Part shown: one piece after another, positions 52,865 through 64,000 of the stretch
Position numbering within the stretch: position 1 is the stretch's first letter
Layout of the letters: each line of letters opens with the position of its first letter
NCBI GenBank assembly: GCA_946894095.1
Contig: OX335665.1
Coordinates: 7,078,001-7,142,000 of the forward strand
From: Incurvaria masculella
Taxonomy: Eukaryota > Arthropoda > Insecta > Lepidoptera > Incurvariidae
Direction: 5' to 3'
Length of the DNA: 64,000 bases
Notes under the pieces: generated by a model
The model's database searches: none
What the model saw: the letters and a program-made list of their open reading frames with translations, nothing else
Told to the model about the DNA's origin: nothing
Position numbers and translations under genes: made by a program

Positions 52865-54258
52865 CAACTGTTGGCAGTTAGTTCTAGTTCGCTTACGAAT
52901 TCGGAACGAGTATCAACATACATCGTTGCTTGGGAGGCAGAAATGGAACCCGCGATGATATTTTGTGAGTAGATACATATACCTAGCAAGCGTTTCGAGT
53001 TAGCATAACGATTGGGTAGGTAGAACGCGCGTATACCTACCTAGATACTATAGTACTCTATATAGTACTCTATATAGTACTCTAGTAACAACTCCGGTGC
53101 GATCAACAGAACAAACAGAACGTATGCACAGGTGGAACGTCGACTACCACTCATTGCCCACATTATTACGCGGGCAATTTGTTCGTCGCGAACAAAAGCG
53201 TCGTGTAAGTCAATTTTAATGTCAAATTATTATATTACGTGCGTCTGTGGAGTAGTCACACAATGGCGCGACGACGCGCGTCTGCCGCAGTGACAGCTGT
53301 CAGATTTGACAGTTGAACAGTACTATATGCTTGCTTTGCGTTTGCTCTGCGTGACAAATCATTGAGTTCACTACGAATGAGTAGAAAATATGGAGATGCA
53401 TGAATAAACAACTTGTAGGTATAGGTATTTATCTCATATTAAATACATGTCTCACCTATTTCGAATTGCTTTTCATGGTTTGAAAACTATAGGCACAGAA
53501 TACTTAATAAACTAAAAGGTGTTGTATTTGTCTTAATAAGACGATACATTAAACATAATTAGCATTTAAATTGTCTTTAACGGTTACTACAAATACATTC
53601 ATGGGATAATGAAACAATAAGTCAGTAAAATATAAACATAAATTCTAACATTTTATTATTCTAATAAAAATAAATTTAAATGTTGACCGGATATACCTAC
53701 ACTATGACAATTAGCCACAAATTTAGACTAGTACAGCGTTCCTTTAAACCCAGGACATTCTCGGAATAGTTGTACTATGTTTTGTCCTCTGCATTGACAT
53801 GCTGTTACAAATGCGACAGAAAGGGACAAAACATGGTGTGACTACTCTGAGGTAGTTCTGGGTTTATTTGTAACCATGGTAATGGAAACTATGTGTAAAC
53901 TGAATAAATAGGTTCTAAGCCGGAATCCTTCGCCCGGCACGGAGTAGACATGGAATTTTAGAAATACGGTTTCAGAATTGGGACTCTACCCGAACGCAGC
54001 CATTGTGTGACAGTTCGCGCGGAATATTTCCGTGAATTTGTTTTAGATTTCGAAAAAGGAACGTGTGTGGTAGCATTCGGAGCGGCCAATACAGATTTCG
54101 TATTCGAAAATAGAACCAAAATTCCGGATTATAGCGGTTAGAAGCGGTTCCAAGGGATCTCTTTTAAATGACCTTCATATTTGTTGCATCATACTTATCT
54201 CCTGTTAAATAAAGTCTTAGAAGAGCTGAGGTATACATAGGTACGATGGTATGGACGT
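52865..54258. other. Intronic, no gene; 12-bp micro-repeat
   Basis: TAGTACTCTATA repeats about three times at 53049-53086. A CpG-rich patch at 53225-53350 contains GTGACAGCTGTCAGATTTGA. Otherwise AT-rich with no assignment. Confidence 0.4.
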
Positions 54259-54534
54259 TTTTATGGTTCCGTACCCAATAGGTGCCAACGGAACCCTATT
54301 ACTAAGCCGCCACTGTCCGTCCGTCTGTCACAGGGCTATATCTAATGTAATAGGTAGGCAGCTGAAATGTTCACAGAGTGGCTATTAATTTGGCCGTTAT
54401 AACGACAAATAGGTAAAATTTAAAATAATCAAAATTAAAGGGGGGGCCCATACAAAAAAGGTTATTTTTTGTTAAATCTTGTACGATGGTACGGAACCCT
54501 TCGCGTGCAAGTCCGACTCGCACTTGGCCGGTTT
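54259..54534 (-). repeat. Rep-A interspersed element
   Basis: TTTTATGGTTCCGTACCC, shortened GTCC stretch, ACAGAGTGGCTATTAATTT and GTGCAAGTCCGACTCGCAC with one base change in the palindrome. Confidence 0.82.
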
Positions 54535-55321
54535 ATATGGCCGCATTACCACCATGCCCTAATAGGCTCTAACCGAACCCTTTTTCTCTGCCTTTGCCTG
54601 CTCACGATTATGTTATGTGCGTACAAAGAAATACGTATGTCCAGCCCGAGGCAACGAAACGTGAATACGATTTGAATGTTAAAACTTATTTATAAACGAA
54701 GTAAGTGCCCATGTAGATTCTAGGCGATAATTGAACGCGTTTCGCGACAAATATACGTGTAATGTGGAAGCCAACGCAAAGGTTATAGTGGTTAAGCATT
54801 TATGAAACCTTGTTGGGTTCGAGTGAAGGGTACACATCGGGCGACGAAGCAGCGATCTTCCAAGCGACGTCGTAATTACTTTTCGCGATATCACTTCACT
54901 ATGCATAATATATAACTTCACTATGACATATTAAAATATAATTATTTAAAAAAACAGACCCTAGCCTAGCCTAGATATTGTTTAGCTAATATAAAAAATG
55001 CGTCCGTAAATCAAGCTATATATATAGCTACATTATAAAGAAATATACTAAGCCAAACATCAGAAAAAAAAATAGTACAAATGATACAAAGATAAAACTA
55101 ACAAATAAGACCTATATTTTTATTGTTCTAAACACAGAACACATACAAATACACACAAGTAACAGATAAAAATGAAAAAAAAAAAACCATGACAATGACA
55201 ATTTTAATTAACCCTAACAAATAGCAATCATTAATAAAAATGTTCTTATAAATAAGACTAATATCAAATAAGACTTGTTATAAGATAACAAGAAAATTTA
55301 TATGTTGCTTATAAACGATCA
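54535..55321. other. Intronic, no gene recognised
   Basis: Frames at 54469-54675 (+) and 54679-54921 (-) lack motifs. 54940-55310 is very AT-rich. Confidence 0.4.
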
Positions 55322-56041
55322 GCCTCGTTACACAGTGTGCGACGCCTTGCGTTTCGGTAAGCTGGGGAAGCACCTCTGAGCGCGGTTAGGTTCATGATGG
55401 GTGACCATTTTCAACCGTTGAGGCTGACCGTGGTTCGGTGCCTTACTTACTAGGTGGTAGGATTAATCCCGCCCGGGTTGGTATCATCGTATTGAATGAA
55501 GCGGCAATCAAAATTGTCCGGGTTTTCCATCCAGTTCAATGTAGCCGAGCAATATAACCATGGTGATGGTTTCCGAAATAATCTTGACTCACTGAATCAC
55601 AATAGGCACAAAACTAATCTTGGTAAAAATTACCCTCTTGCAAGAATTTGTTAGTACTTTCAATAAGACATATTATTCTATAATTTCTCTAAAATTCTTT
55701 GATAATATCTGCTTTGTGATTGTTTGGTTATCATTTTAATGTAATTATTTTTATATTCACTCATATTCTTATTTTTACTTTTACGTTGTGGTTATATGAT
55801 TTTGTTTTTTGGTTATAATTGTTTTATTTTTTTCGTAAGTTAGCAATTCATTTGTACATGTTGTGTTTGTCCTTAATAGTAGATAGTTTTGGTGTGTTTT
55901 TTCTTTCTTTTAATATCTGTAAATGTAAGAAACGATTCTATGTGGACTAACCTTTAAATAAAAAATAAAAAAATGTGATATGTTAGGCTAATATCGGACG
56001 GTCATTTCGGTATAAGCCATCCATGTCCAGTTAAATAAAAA
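55322..56041 (+). mobile_element. SINE-B, 5S-type head, interrupted
   Basis: Head: CAGCCTCGTTACACAGTGTG, CTCTGAGCGCGGTTAGGTTC, GATGGGTGACC. Body to GCCGAGCAATATA at 55561. The element resumes at 55976 with TTAGGCTAATATCGG and ends CCATGTCCAGTTAAATAAAA. About 30 bp of normal body are missing at the junction. Confidence 0.75.
55562..55975. repeat. Unclassified insertion in SINE-B, A-rich end
   Basis: About 410 bp of AT-rich DNA ending TTTAAATAAAAAATAAAAAAA, which looks like a retroposon-type 3' end. No coding motif. Confidence 0.45.
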
Positions 56042-56378
56042 AAATCTCGAAACGTCGGAGAATGTCTCTCCCTGCCGCGTGAAAAGCCGTAAATTGGTCA
56101 CGTCAAAACCAAACAGTTTTGCTTTTGAGTTTCTTAAACTTTTCTACGGAGATATCGCTCGTTCGTCGCTAGTCTCGCCGCTACCCGGTGTAGCCATTGT
56201 GTGGCACAGCAATTATGAAGTATTTATACCACAATGTGTGCCTACTTACAAGTCCAGGCGTGAGGGAACATCATACATGTTATTAATGATATCTTCAAGT
56301 ATTTTATTCAATTATGATGCGCTCTTGATGATGGTCTAACAGTTGGCCCATTTGGTAGTTCTTCTGTACCGCCCATTT

Positions 56379-56836
56379 TTAGGGTTCCGTACCCAAAGGG
56401 TGCCAACGGGAACCTATTGCAAGGCCTGTGCTGACCTTCTGTCGGTCAGCTGAAATTGTCAGTGTTTATTTATATTACTATATCTATGACAAAAACCGGC
56501 CAGGTGCTAGTCGAAATCATACACGAAGGGTTCCGTACGATCGTACAAGATTTAACACAAAAAAACATTTCGTATTGCACCCTTTAATATTTATTATTTT
56601 TGGAGTTTACCTATTTATTGTTATAGCGGCAAAATTAAAAACACTCTGAGAACATTTCAGATGCCTACCGATTACGGCCCTGTGATAGACGGACAGACCC
56701 CTTTGGGTGCGGAACCCTAACAAAAAATTAAACATTAAAAAACAAACTAAACGGGGCCCTTTTTTGCTGAAACCTGTATGTGTGTTGATGGTAAGGAACC
56801 CTTCATTTGTGAATCCTACTCACACTTGTCTGATTT
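56379..56836. repeat. Rep-A pieces in opposite orientations
   Basis: 56379-56490 is a minus-strand piece (TTTTTAGGGTTCCGTACCC). 56493-56720 is a + copy (ACCGGCCAGGTGCTAGTCG to GGTGCGGAACCCTAAC) with a diverged palindrome and short GACGG. 56750-56836 is a minus-strand end piece (AAGGAACCCTTCATTTGTG). Confidence 0.7.
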
Positions 56837-56964
56837 TTTATACTTACCAAGGGAATGATAATAAATGTACAAAACTGACAGATAAATTGCATGTCGCAAC
56901 ACATATGCTGGGTGCAGTCGGCTGCATGCATACCAATTCGTTGGTGTTTTGTATTGGGCGTCTC

Positions 56965-57300
56965 GTGGCTCGGTGCGCGGGGCCTTGCTTCTCTTGCGAG
57001 AGGTCATGGCTTTTCACCCGGTCATGCACCACTTTCTTTCTCTTTCCGAGTTGCATTTCGACACGACCATCGTTCGGAAACCATGGATTGGTGTTTTTTT
57101 ATGTAACTGGATATGAATGGGCACACCTTCCGTCGTGATATTAGCCCAACGCACCACGCAACCGAACGAATTAGATGCCATCTTGCATTCGATGCGATGG
57201 TACCAACTCGGGACGCTTTAATCATGACTTCCGGACCATGGAACACCTCGCATTCGTTACGAAACGCACTTATCCAACTCAGAAAGAGAAAGAAAGTGGC
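56965..57300. mobile_element. Two SINE-B pieces in opposite orientations
   Basis: 56965-57085 (+): tRNA-like head with GGTGCGCGGGGCCTTGC and CCACTTTCTTTCTCTTTCC. 57093-57300 (-): TTTTTATGTAACTGGATATG through GATGCGATGGTACCAACTCG to the AGAAAGAGAAAGAAAGTGG linker. The two parts form an imperfect head-to-head pair. Confidence 0.65.
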
Positions 57301-58685
57301 CAATGTTAAAATATGACAAATCCGAGTGCAGTGTATTGTCTATGGATGATGAATAAACAATACAATACAATGCAAGAACGGGGCTAGCCGGCCCTCGGGT
57401 CGGTACCATCCCATTGAATAGAAGATGGTCGATTGTACTCCATGTCCAGGTTGTATTCAACACTTTGAAATCAATAAATCAATCTCTTATATCCCTAGAT
57501 TATTATAGACCTAGTACGAGCGCGCTCTGCTTATAATCTAAGTCTATGCTTATACCCTCATATTTGAACATGACGTTGTTCTTGTGGCTGTAGAATGAGA
57601 ACAGCCGACTATCCAACAGCCGGGGATGAACCCGAAAGGGCCAGATCACATTAACAGCGATGCCAAAACTTCATTACTCAACTGGCCAACGACTCTGTCA
57701 ATTGCTTACAAGGAAATTATAATTAGGAGAGCTGAATTAATGGAATTGCAGAGTCGTCGAATAGTCGATAATTTTTGTGTATCGATTATTTTAACAGTTT
57801 TTATTTCTATATTTCAATTCGTGGACGTGAAGGTACCCGCGCGTTTGAATTAGGAATAATAATTATGGCTCTAGTTAGGTTTTTTTAACAGTTTGGAACA
57901 CCATTTCAATAATTGCGGTTATTAAACATGATTGAAAAAACGCATGACTTTTCATGAGCGACCGAAACTCATCCGTATATACAGCGGCAGCTTAGCCACG
58001 TTTAAGTTAATACCCCAAAGGTAACGACGTCCAGTTAGTTCGCTTACGAATTCGGGACGCAAATCGAAAGTTCGCTCGAATGTCGATGGAGCTCGAAAAT
58101 ATAAGGAAATCTACTCTTGAAATTTACATTCGCCTGTGATGCAGTCACCTGTGACTCACAAAACTTTCTGACTCATTAAATGACAGCCACGAGTAACCCT
58201 TGTGTTGTCCTTTTCTAAATAATCTAATAAGAGTGCTTTGACACAACATAAACATTTTCTGCGGTGACGTGAGGCGAGAGCTAAGCGTGTTTCACCTTTA
58301 TCTGTGAATTAAAGTCATGTTCGCTTGATGAGTGCATAAACAGGAATTAGTAGGCGAACTGACTGGCCGCTACCATCAGTGTGTTTATCACTAAAACTTG
58401 GCTACACTGTTGCTATAATCGATATTACCTAAAATATGTCGTGTTTGGGGCCATCCCTATGGCATTCCTGAGTCCTTCCAGTGAAAGTCCCCGGGGCGAC
58501 CACCGACCATCGGCACCGGGAATCCTACCGTTTTTGCCATATCCTATACCGGGAACATCTGTAGCTTCACGGTCGAAATCATTGGCCACGGTTGGTCTTT
58601 CGGGTGGTAACGCATCATGAGGCCGTTATTTTGAGGTTGAACATCCACTATTTATAAAGCGTTACATTTTGAAAATGCAGTATTA
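57301..58685. other. Intronic, no gene supported
   Basis: 57307-57365 matches part of the repeat seen at 45831. 57390-57450 is a SINE-B scrap (GGTCGGTACCATCCCATTG). A 79-codon + frame at 58381-58620 has a Pro/Ser-rich end and no known motif; it may be a transposon remnant. Confidence 0.4.
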
Positions 58686-58965
58686 GTAGCTGAGGTACCC
58701 GGCTCCGCGCGGGTCAATGTCGTTTCGGACCGATGTCGGGCTGAACCTAACATTTTATGTTATATGAGTTCCCCCTACAAACTTTCATCTCCCTTTTCAT
58801 CCCCTTTGCGTTAATTTTCCCCACAAAAGGTAGCCTGCGTCCTTCCCAAGGTCCAGACTCTATCTATACCAAATTTCATCAAAATTGGTTCAACGGTTTA
58901 GATGTGAACACTTAACAGACAGACGGAATAACTTTTGCAATTATAATATTAGTATGGATGCTCTA
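58686..58965. repeat. Rep-O, second copy
   Basis: GAGGTACCCGGCTCCGCGCG, GAGTTCCCCCTACAAAC, AAAGGTAGCCTGCGTCC, AAAATTGGTTCAACGG, ACAGACAGACGG, ending ATAATATTAGTATGG. A diverged third piece follows at about 59018-59155. Confidence 0.55.
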
Positions 58966-59249
58966 ATTGATCGTAAAATAGTTTGTTTATTACTATAAGA
59001 AGTATACAAAACTATCTGGGGTACCCAGCTCCACACGGGACAGTCTCGAGTGATAAAAGTAGCGTATCTAACTTAAAATCACGTCGATCCGTTACTTCGA
59101 TGCCATGTGAAAGAAGGACAAACAAACAAACCCATTTTCGCATTTATAATAATCTAGCAGGATTTCAAGATTTTGGACTACATAAAAAGGGTTTATCTGC
59201 CTAGAATCTGATCGGTTATTAGAGTTATTCTGTGTTATTAGGTTAAAAA

Positions 59250-59545
59250 GTAATTTATAATTTAGACTTTCACATTGTGGGTTGTTGTTTCCTCGTAGTT
59301 CTTAGTTCTTTGCCTGAAACCGTTCTACCAATGTCAGTTTGGCAGTAACATTTAGGTATAAAATCATAATTGTGTTATATCATTAATGTGGATGAAAAAA
59401 AATTACAAAAAAAACATAACTTATAGACCAGTGTAGTCTTTGCGGGTTCTTCTTCACTGAGTTGCTCGAATCCGCGGATCAATCAAATTGTGACATAGTG
59501 TAGTTTGACTACCAGAAGTTGAATAAATAAATGAAATGATGTCAG
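59250..59545 (+). mobile_element. LINE-K 3' end
   Basis: GTTCTTTGCCTGAAACCGTT, TGCGGGTTCTTCTTCACTGA, AATCCGCGGATCAATC, GTAGTTTGACTACC, then GAATAAATAAATGAAATGA tail. Confidence 0.7.
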
Positions 59546-60385
59546 ATTCCGATTCTACGAGAATAGAAATCGAACACGGGAATCTAGTTACCACATGTCC
59601 ACCGCGCCTACGGTAAGAATTCGCTAATAACTTGATTGTGGCGGTAGCATCGTATTTGAGACGTTTTCAAACGTGCCCTGTACTGGTGGGTCCTTTTTAG
59701 TTCGGCCTAATTTAGAAATTAAATGTGTGACAACAGAATATAGTTACGCGTGCATTGGTTGATTGGGAAATAACTTAAAAATACTATCATAGTGGCTCTC
59801 AGAGCTGTAGACCTCTTTAACAGTAGAACATTTATAATTAGCTAAACTATTTCATAAATAATTGTATTTTAGTAACCATAAATAGCTGTTAAGTTTTTTA
59901 TAATAAATAAATAATCGAATTGGCAGACAAAAATTATATTTAAGAATCCGAGTTTACATATGTATGTTGATAAAGATATACGAATAACAATATTGAATGT
60001 AATATTTGGTTATACATATCCTGGAGGCAATAAACTGAAACATCTGATATGTTTCGATAATTATCCCTTGTATTCCATAAAGTATGACTCAATTTTCGGC
60101 GGCAAACGCGGTGGCTAAGCGACGCCATTTTGAAATGTCAAATCAAATGTGAGGGTCGCCAACACAGAATAACGTGTGACTATGTCATCATAATAAAGCG
60201 AAATTCACACAATATTACGTCTCAAATATTAATTTATAACATAAAACTGTCATATATGTCATTAAATAAGACTTATTGATTACTTGATTATTATTATCTA
60301 AGTCGTGCGCTGTTTGTATGTTTTGTGAGTTTATGTACCTACTGGGTATTCAAATGGAACTGAGCTGCTACGAATGATGAAGTAT
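59546..60385. other. Intronic, no gene recognised
   Basis: AT-rich. One frame of 62 codons on the minus strand at 59940-60128 has no motif. Confidence 0.4.
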
Positions 60386-60730
60386 TTTTAGAGTTCCGTA
60401 CCCAAAGGGTGCCAACGGAACCATATTACTAAGCCTCCGCTGTCCGTCCGTCCGACCGTTCATTCGTCCGGCCGTCCGCCCGTCCGCCCGTCCGTCCGTC
60501 CGTCCGTCCCTCTGTCAAAGGGCTGTATCTTATGAACCGTAATAGGTGGACAGCTGAAATTGTAAGAGAGTGTTTATTTATTTTGCCGCTACATCAGCAA
60601 ATATATAAGTAAAATAAAAAAATAATAAAAATTAAAGGGGATATACAAAAAACGGGATTTTTTGTTTTAAATCTTGTACGATGGTACGGAAGGCTTCGTG
60701 TGTGAGTCAAACTCGCACTTGGCTGGTTTT
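60386..60730 (-). repeat. Rep-A, expanded (GTCC)n
   Basis: TTTTTAGAGTTCCGTACCC, then a long interrupted GTCC tract (60440-60512) with GCCC, GACC and ATTC variants, ACAGCTGAAATTGTAAGAG, ending at a mutated palindrome (GTGTGAGTCAAACTCGCAC). The longest tract of all copies. Confidence 0.85.
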
Positions 60731-61544
60731 AAAAAAATCTGTTTTGCAGTGGAAATAAGTCACTAATATCCCGCTGCGAGGACTCAGTCAAGAAATAAAT
60801 CATCATACCTATGAGTAATTTGACTAGTTATTTATTTTTCATCATTACTATGTACTTAATTTAATGCAAAAAAGAGACAAATAAACGAATTTTCTTTTCT
60901 TTCTTTCTTGTAAGTAATTTATTTTTGGCTTAGAAGTTCATATTAATAACATATGCAACATATGTTTGCTTTCAGTCATAGTATACATGTATAGTTAAGG
61001 AAGATTCTCGTCTCTTGAATAGGGGTGAAAACATGTTTTTTTATAATAAATGGTTTCCTTTACATAACCTTCCAAACGCCAAATAATAATAGCCTTAAAA
61101 ATGATTGACGACAAGCAACACGCGACTTTGGAGTTATTGATTTCAAATCAAATGTTCAACGACGTAATGTTTGACTGGGGGGAGAAAATTCCTTACCAGA
61201 AAAGACAAAAACAGAATTAAAAGTTTATTTTTTATTTTTCTTCTTTTTTTTCTGAAATTTAAAGATTTTTTTTATTTGACTTTCTTTTACTGAGCAAGTC
61301 ACTGTTTTTATCTTTACGAATATGTCTATTTGACATTGGAATTTAAATAATTGCATCATAAAACTTTCCCGTGAAGAAGGGATATATTTAATAAAAAAAC
61401 GTATACTTGAGTTTTATTAAAATTATAGGTTTTTTTTTGTTAATGGACGTGGATGGATATACCACTCTCCCATAAACTCACTCCGTTCTGCAGTCGTGCC
61501 ACACCTAAATCTCGCTTACACGAGGGACAAATATAATTTCATTT
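60731..61544. other. AT-rich intronic, no gene recognised
   Basis: Long T- and A-rich runs (61229-61275, 61424-61440). Nothing is assigned. Confidence 0.4.
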
Positions 61545-61795
61545 ATTTAATCTTTTTGGTAGTGAAACTACACTCTGTTACGTCACAAAGATCAGCGGAT
61601 TCGATCAACCCAGTTAAGAAGAACCCGCAAAGAAACTCATAAACATAACATATTGATTCCATCCACAATTATGAAATACACATTTAGATCTAAATGTTTT
61701 CTTGATAAAACAATTCCTTGGTAGAACAGATTAATGTAAAGAACAAAGAACAATAGAAACAGCAACCCCCAGTTTAAATTACTCACAACTAACAA
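61545..61795 (-). mobile_element. LINE-K 3' end
   Basis: Inverted copy: GTAGTGAAACTACAC, ATCAGCGGATTCGATCAACC, AGAAGAACCCGCAAAGAAAC and GAAACAGCAACCCCC. The A/T tail lies at the left (ATTTCATTTATTTAATC on the + strand). Confidence 0.65.
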
Positions 61796-62241
61796 AATTT
61801 CTAATGCAATTATGATTCATGTTCATCACTGACTAATAAACAGACATCCCTTACTAATAAACCTAGATCATCGTCTGATTAGTAATACAATGTTTTGTCG
61901 CTTTCTCTCCAATTCGAAATTGAATGTCAATGCAAAGGACAAACATTGTATATCTATTCAGATGATGAACTGGGTTTATTTGTAACAGGGTTTAAACAAT
62001 CTCCTCATACCACACTGTTTACCCAAATGTTGTGTAACTATAGCCGGAACTGCAAAAATCAATGCCTAGGCCCGTCTCGGGGACATGAAAAGATTTTCCC
62101 GCTCACGCCTCGGGGGTGGTAAGTGATTTTGCCCCATTCGTATGCGACCCGCGGATACCTTACGCCCCCATCGAAGCCTGCAGTTGCCAGGAGTCGAATG
62201 GCATCCGTGTATATGTACATACATAGGTTCAGCATATTCGT
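61796..62241. other. Intronic, no gene supported
   Basis: A 75-codon + frame (61895-62122) has no motif. The GC-richer portion 62060-62200 (CTCACGCCTCGGGGGTGGT) may be a transposon remnant. Confidence 0.35.
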
Positions 62242-62940
62242 GGACTGTAGGCAGGGGTGGATTTAGAGGTGTGGAGGCCCTGGGGCAACAAAGGAGTGGT
62301 CGCCCCTAATTAATGTTCATATAACCCGGAAATGGCGGTGCATGCGTTCTAGATAGACATTGAAGAGCTCCCTAAGGAAGACTGGTGGAACATTGGTTAC
62401 AAAAAATGCAAAAAAATATTTATTGTGAGGGCATATACTTTGAAACACAAGAAATTATCACAAGTATATCTGGTTTTGTTTATCGGAATCCACAAACTTT
62501 TGCGTTTCTCTGAATATACATATCCACCAGGCAGGGCTAGAACATATGCTTGGTGTAAAGGCGCCTTATTAATAATAATTTTATTTTTCAGGCAAAATTC
62601 CAATATTAATTATACGGTCCTTACACCAAGCATACAATAATTGGAGAGTGGCAACCCCGTCCGTAGCGCTTGACACGTGGCATGTACATATGAATGACAC
62701 ACTCTATTTAAAGAAAATGAAATTCAAAATTCTGAGTAGATAAATTTGATTTTATATTTAAAATTTAGATTTTTTCAACTAATCATATTTTCTTTATAAA
62801 ATGAGTGCCCAAGCTATGAAAATTTGGGTTAACCCAACCTTTTTTTTAAATAAGTACAATGTTTTCGTACAATATCCTCTTTTGTGGAGGCCCCGGTTGC
62901 CCTCTCTTAAATCCGGCGCTGACTATAGGAACATACCAAA
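62242..62940. mobile_element. Candidate non-autonomous element P
   Basis: Near the left end GGTGGATTTAGAGGTGTGGA and GGCCCTGGGG; near the right end GGAGGCCCCGGTTGCCC and TCTTAAATCCGGCGC, partly an inverted match. Inside, ATATGCTTGGTGTAAAGG (62546) and CCTTACACCAAGCATAC (62620) form another inverted pair. Boundaries are uncertain. Confidence 0.4.
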
Positions 62941-62984
62941 TTATGTGTGTCGTAAGGTAGCGAGATTAGTAGGCGCATTGTCCG

Positions 62985-63095
62985 ATAAAGGTTTCTTCCT
63001 GGTTCGTGTCCAACCTGCAATATATTTGTAAAGCAGTTCTTATTCAGCTTTCTTTCTTTAATTAATATATCCTTGCTTCACGTTAGATTCTACGG
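62985..63095 (+). mobile_element. SINE-F, diverged
   Basis: A diverged head (GCGAGATTAGTAGGCGC about 62960), B box GGTTCGTGTCCAACC, CAGTTCTTATTCAGCTTTC and TTGCTTCACGTTAGATTCTAC. Confidence 0.6.
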
Positions 63096-63754
63096 TCCTT
63101 TGACTAAGAGGCTTTTCTTACCATCTTGCAATCAAAACCAGTACAAGATAATACGCAATTTAGTAATAAAGGCCCTTTAAGTGTCGATTTAGATAAATTT
63201 TCGGTACATCGACGATCGTACGGTCGTTTCCTATCAAATGTATACACTGGAAAGAGAAGGAAGTCCTAAGTCCGTGTTACTCTATGGTTGACGTCAGCAT
63301 GTCAGAAAGAGATCTCAAATTTGTCTCTATTTCCGGTGTATAGATTTCAGACGAAACGACGTATCTAGCCATTTGACACATACCATTTGAAAGATACCTA
63401 AGATATCGAACTGTCGACAAACTAATGGCAGATTACTATGTTGAAAACGCATCCACTACCAAGGCTGCCATCGCCAAACCACCGAAAGAAATATCCCCTA
63501 ATCACCATCAGTAAATCGTCCTCGAAAAACGCAACTCCCCCCGACGCGTCCAACTCTATCGAACAATTTCTATTTACCCGCAAACAGAATATAAAGTAAT
63601 TAAAATAGCGAACACTCTGGCCACCCCGGCTACAATGTTGGGCTTTTAGGGCTGCCACCAGCCGACGCCATAATAGGCCGTTATTTATACACACAGCCCT
63701 AAAAAGTATGGGAGGTTGTGGGTGATTTGGTTACGTCATTGTCTTGCTGGATTT

Positions 63755-63770
63755 TGTTTCACGTGAAACA
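63755..63770. other. Perfect 16-bp palindrome TGTTTCACGTGAAACA
   Basis: The sequence equals its own reverse complement and has a CACGTG E-box core. It also fits the bacterial ParB-binding parS consensus TGTTNCACGTGAAACA, but nothing around it is bacterial, so I treat that as coincidence. Confidence 0.9.
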
Positions 63771-63980
63771 TCTATGGGCAAGCAAACTCATAGCTTATCG
63801 TAGATGTCGCATGAGCGAGTCACCTTAGAAACGTCAAAACTATCATTCCTGTCAAGTTTGATTTACGGGTTTTTTGATGAAATATGAAAACGGTTTGGAG
63901 GAATAGAAGAGCTTTTGTTTGTCTTCAAACACATTTAAATGTGATTGACCTGCATAAATTATGGAACGATATCCCATACA

Positions 63981-64000
63981 CCTAACCTAACCTAACCTAA
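63981..64000 (-). repeat. (CCTAA)4 at window edge
   Basis: Four CCTAA units, i.e. TTAGG on the minus strand, running to the last base of the window. The array may continue outside. Orientation is opposite to the 60-unit array at 37891. Confidence 0.8.

Larger units (their letters stand above)
50371..64000 (+). other. Probable intron 1 of engrailed, runs past window end
   Basis: No + strand frame encodes a homeodomain (no WFQNKRAK-like stretch), EH3 or another coding exon. The segment is repeat-rich with stretches of unclassified DNA. Two alternatives are a homeobox exon missed because it is short, or a misassembled segment. The RS microexon that marks invected in other insects would be only 6 bp and could not be seen by eye. 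Confidence 0.6.
63096..64000. other. Intronic, no gene supported; window end
   Basis: A 90-codon minus-strand frame at 63422-63694 has no known motif. Contains the 16-bp palindrome at 63755-63770 and ends with four CCTAA units at the window edge. Confidence 0.4.

Noticed and set aside
56707..57138. 143-codon + frame as a gene
   Set aside because: It runs across a Rep-A end piece and a SINE-B head, so the frame is a by-product of repeats.

Overview
The window looks like nuclear DNA of a moth or butterfly (Lepidoptera). It is AT-rich and intron-containing, carries a pentanucleotide (TTAGG)n array of the insect telomere type, is packed with short interspersed elements and MITEs, and holds one recognisable cellular gene: the first coding exon of an engrailed-class homeobox gene on the + strand (49596-50364). 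The protein starts MAFEDRCSP, carries the Groucho-binding EH1 motif ([12 protein letters not shown]) and the Extradenticle-contact EH2 motif ([17 protein letters not shown]), and stops at a splice donor inside the Gly codon after RPSS. Encoded length before the intron is about 257 residues, which fits engrailed better than the longer paralogue invected, but the paralogue call is an inference. I found no exon for EH3, the homeodomain or EH5 downstream, so intron 1 appears to run past the window end (more than 13.6 kb). The roughly 49 kb upstream contains no gene I can support; it is intergenic or regulatory DNA mixed with repeats.

Repeats make up much of the window. Family names are local. SINE-B: a body of about 300 bp ending in an A-rich tail, present with two different 5' heads, one tRNA-like (A and B boxes) and one that matches the 5S rRNA internal promoter. 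SINE-F: a short SINE with a tRNA-Leu-like head. Rep-A: about 250-340 bp with a 19-bp palindrome at one end, a (GACG)n stretch inside and a hairpin at the other end; about a dozen copies. MITE-D: about 545 bp, TIR GGTGGCCCAACCCG, TTAA target sites. MITE-I: about 480 bp, TTAA target sites. MITE-C: 169 bp, TA target site. MITE-E: about 320-350 bp. A hAT-type MITE at 33198-33668 has a perfect 8-bp target duplication. There are also foldback elements (Q, J, G, T), LINE 3' ends (K, M) and two LINE reverse-transcriptase C-terminal relics (20793-20937 and 21596-21830, both on the minus strand). Several elements sit inside others, giving a relative order of insertion.

Tandem arrays: 12 units of 25 bp (19792-20091) grown from a B-box-like hairpin inside a SINE-B copy; a 176-bp satellite-like array (28311-28975); four units of 91 bp (42212-42573); and 60 perfect TTAGG units (37891-38190).

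Layout: 0-48.8 kb is upstream intergenic DNA with repeats and a few CpG-rich, apparently single-copy islands (about 8.75-9.2, 14.0-14.3, 17.9-18.3, 30.8-30.95, 43.3-43.45 kb) that are candidate regulatory DNA. 48.8-49.6 kb is the putative promoter and 5' leader, 49.6-50.36 kb is the coding exon, and 50.37-64 kb is the repeat-laden first intron. No bacterial-type operon, CRISPR array or complete transposase gene is present. All similarity statements come from reading the sequence by eye; no database search or alignment program was run.
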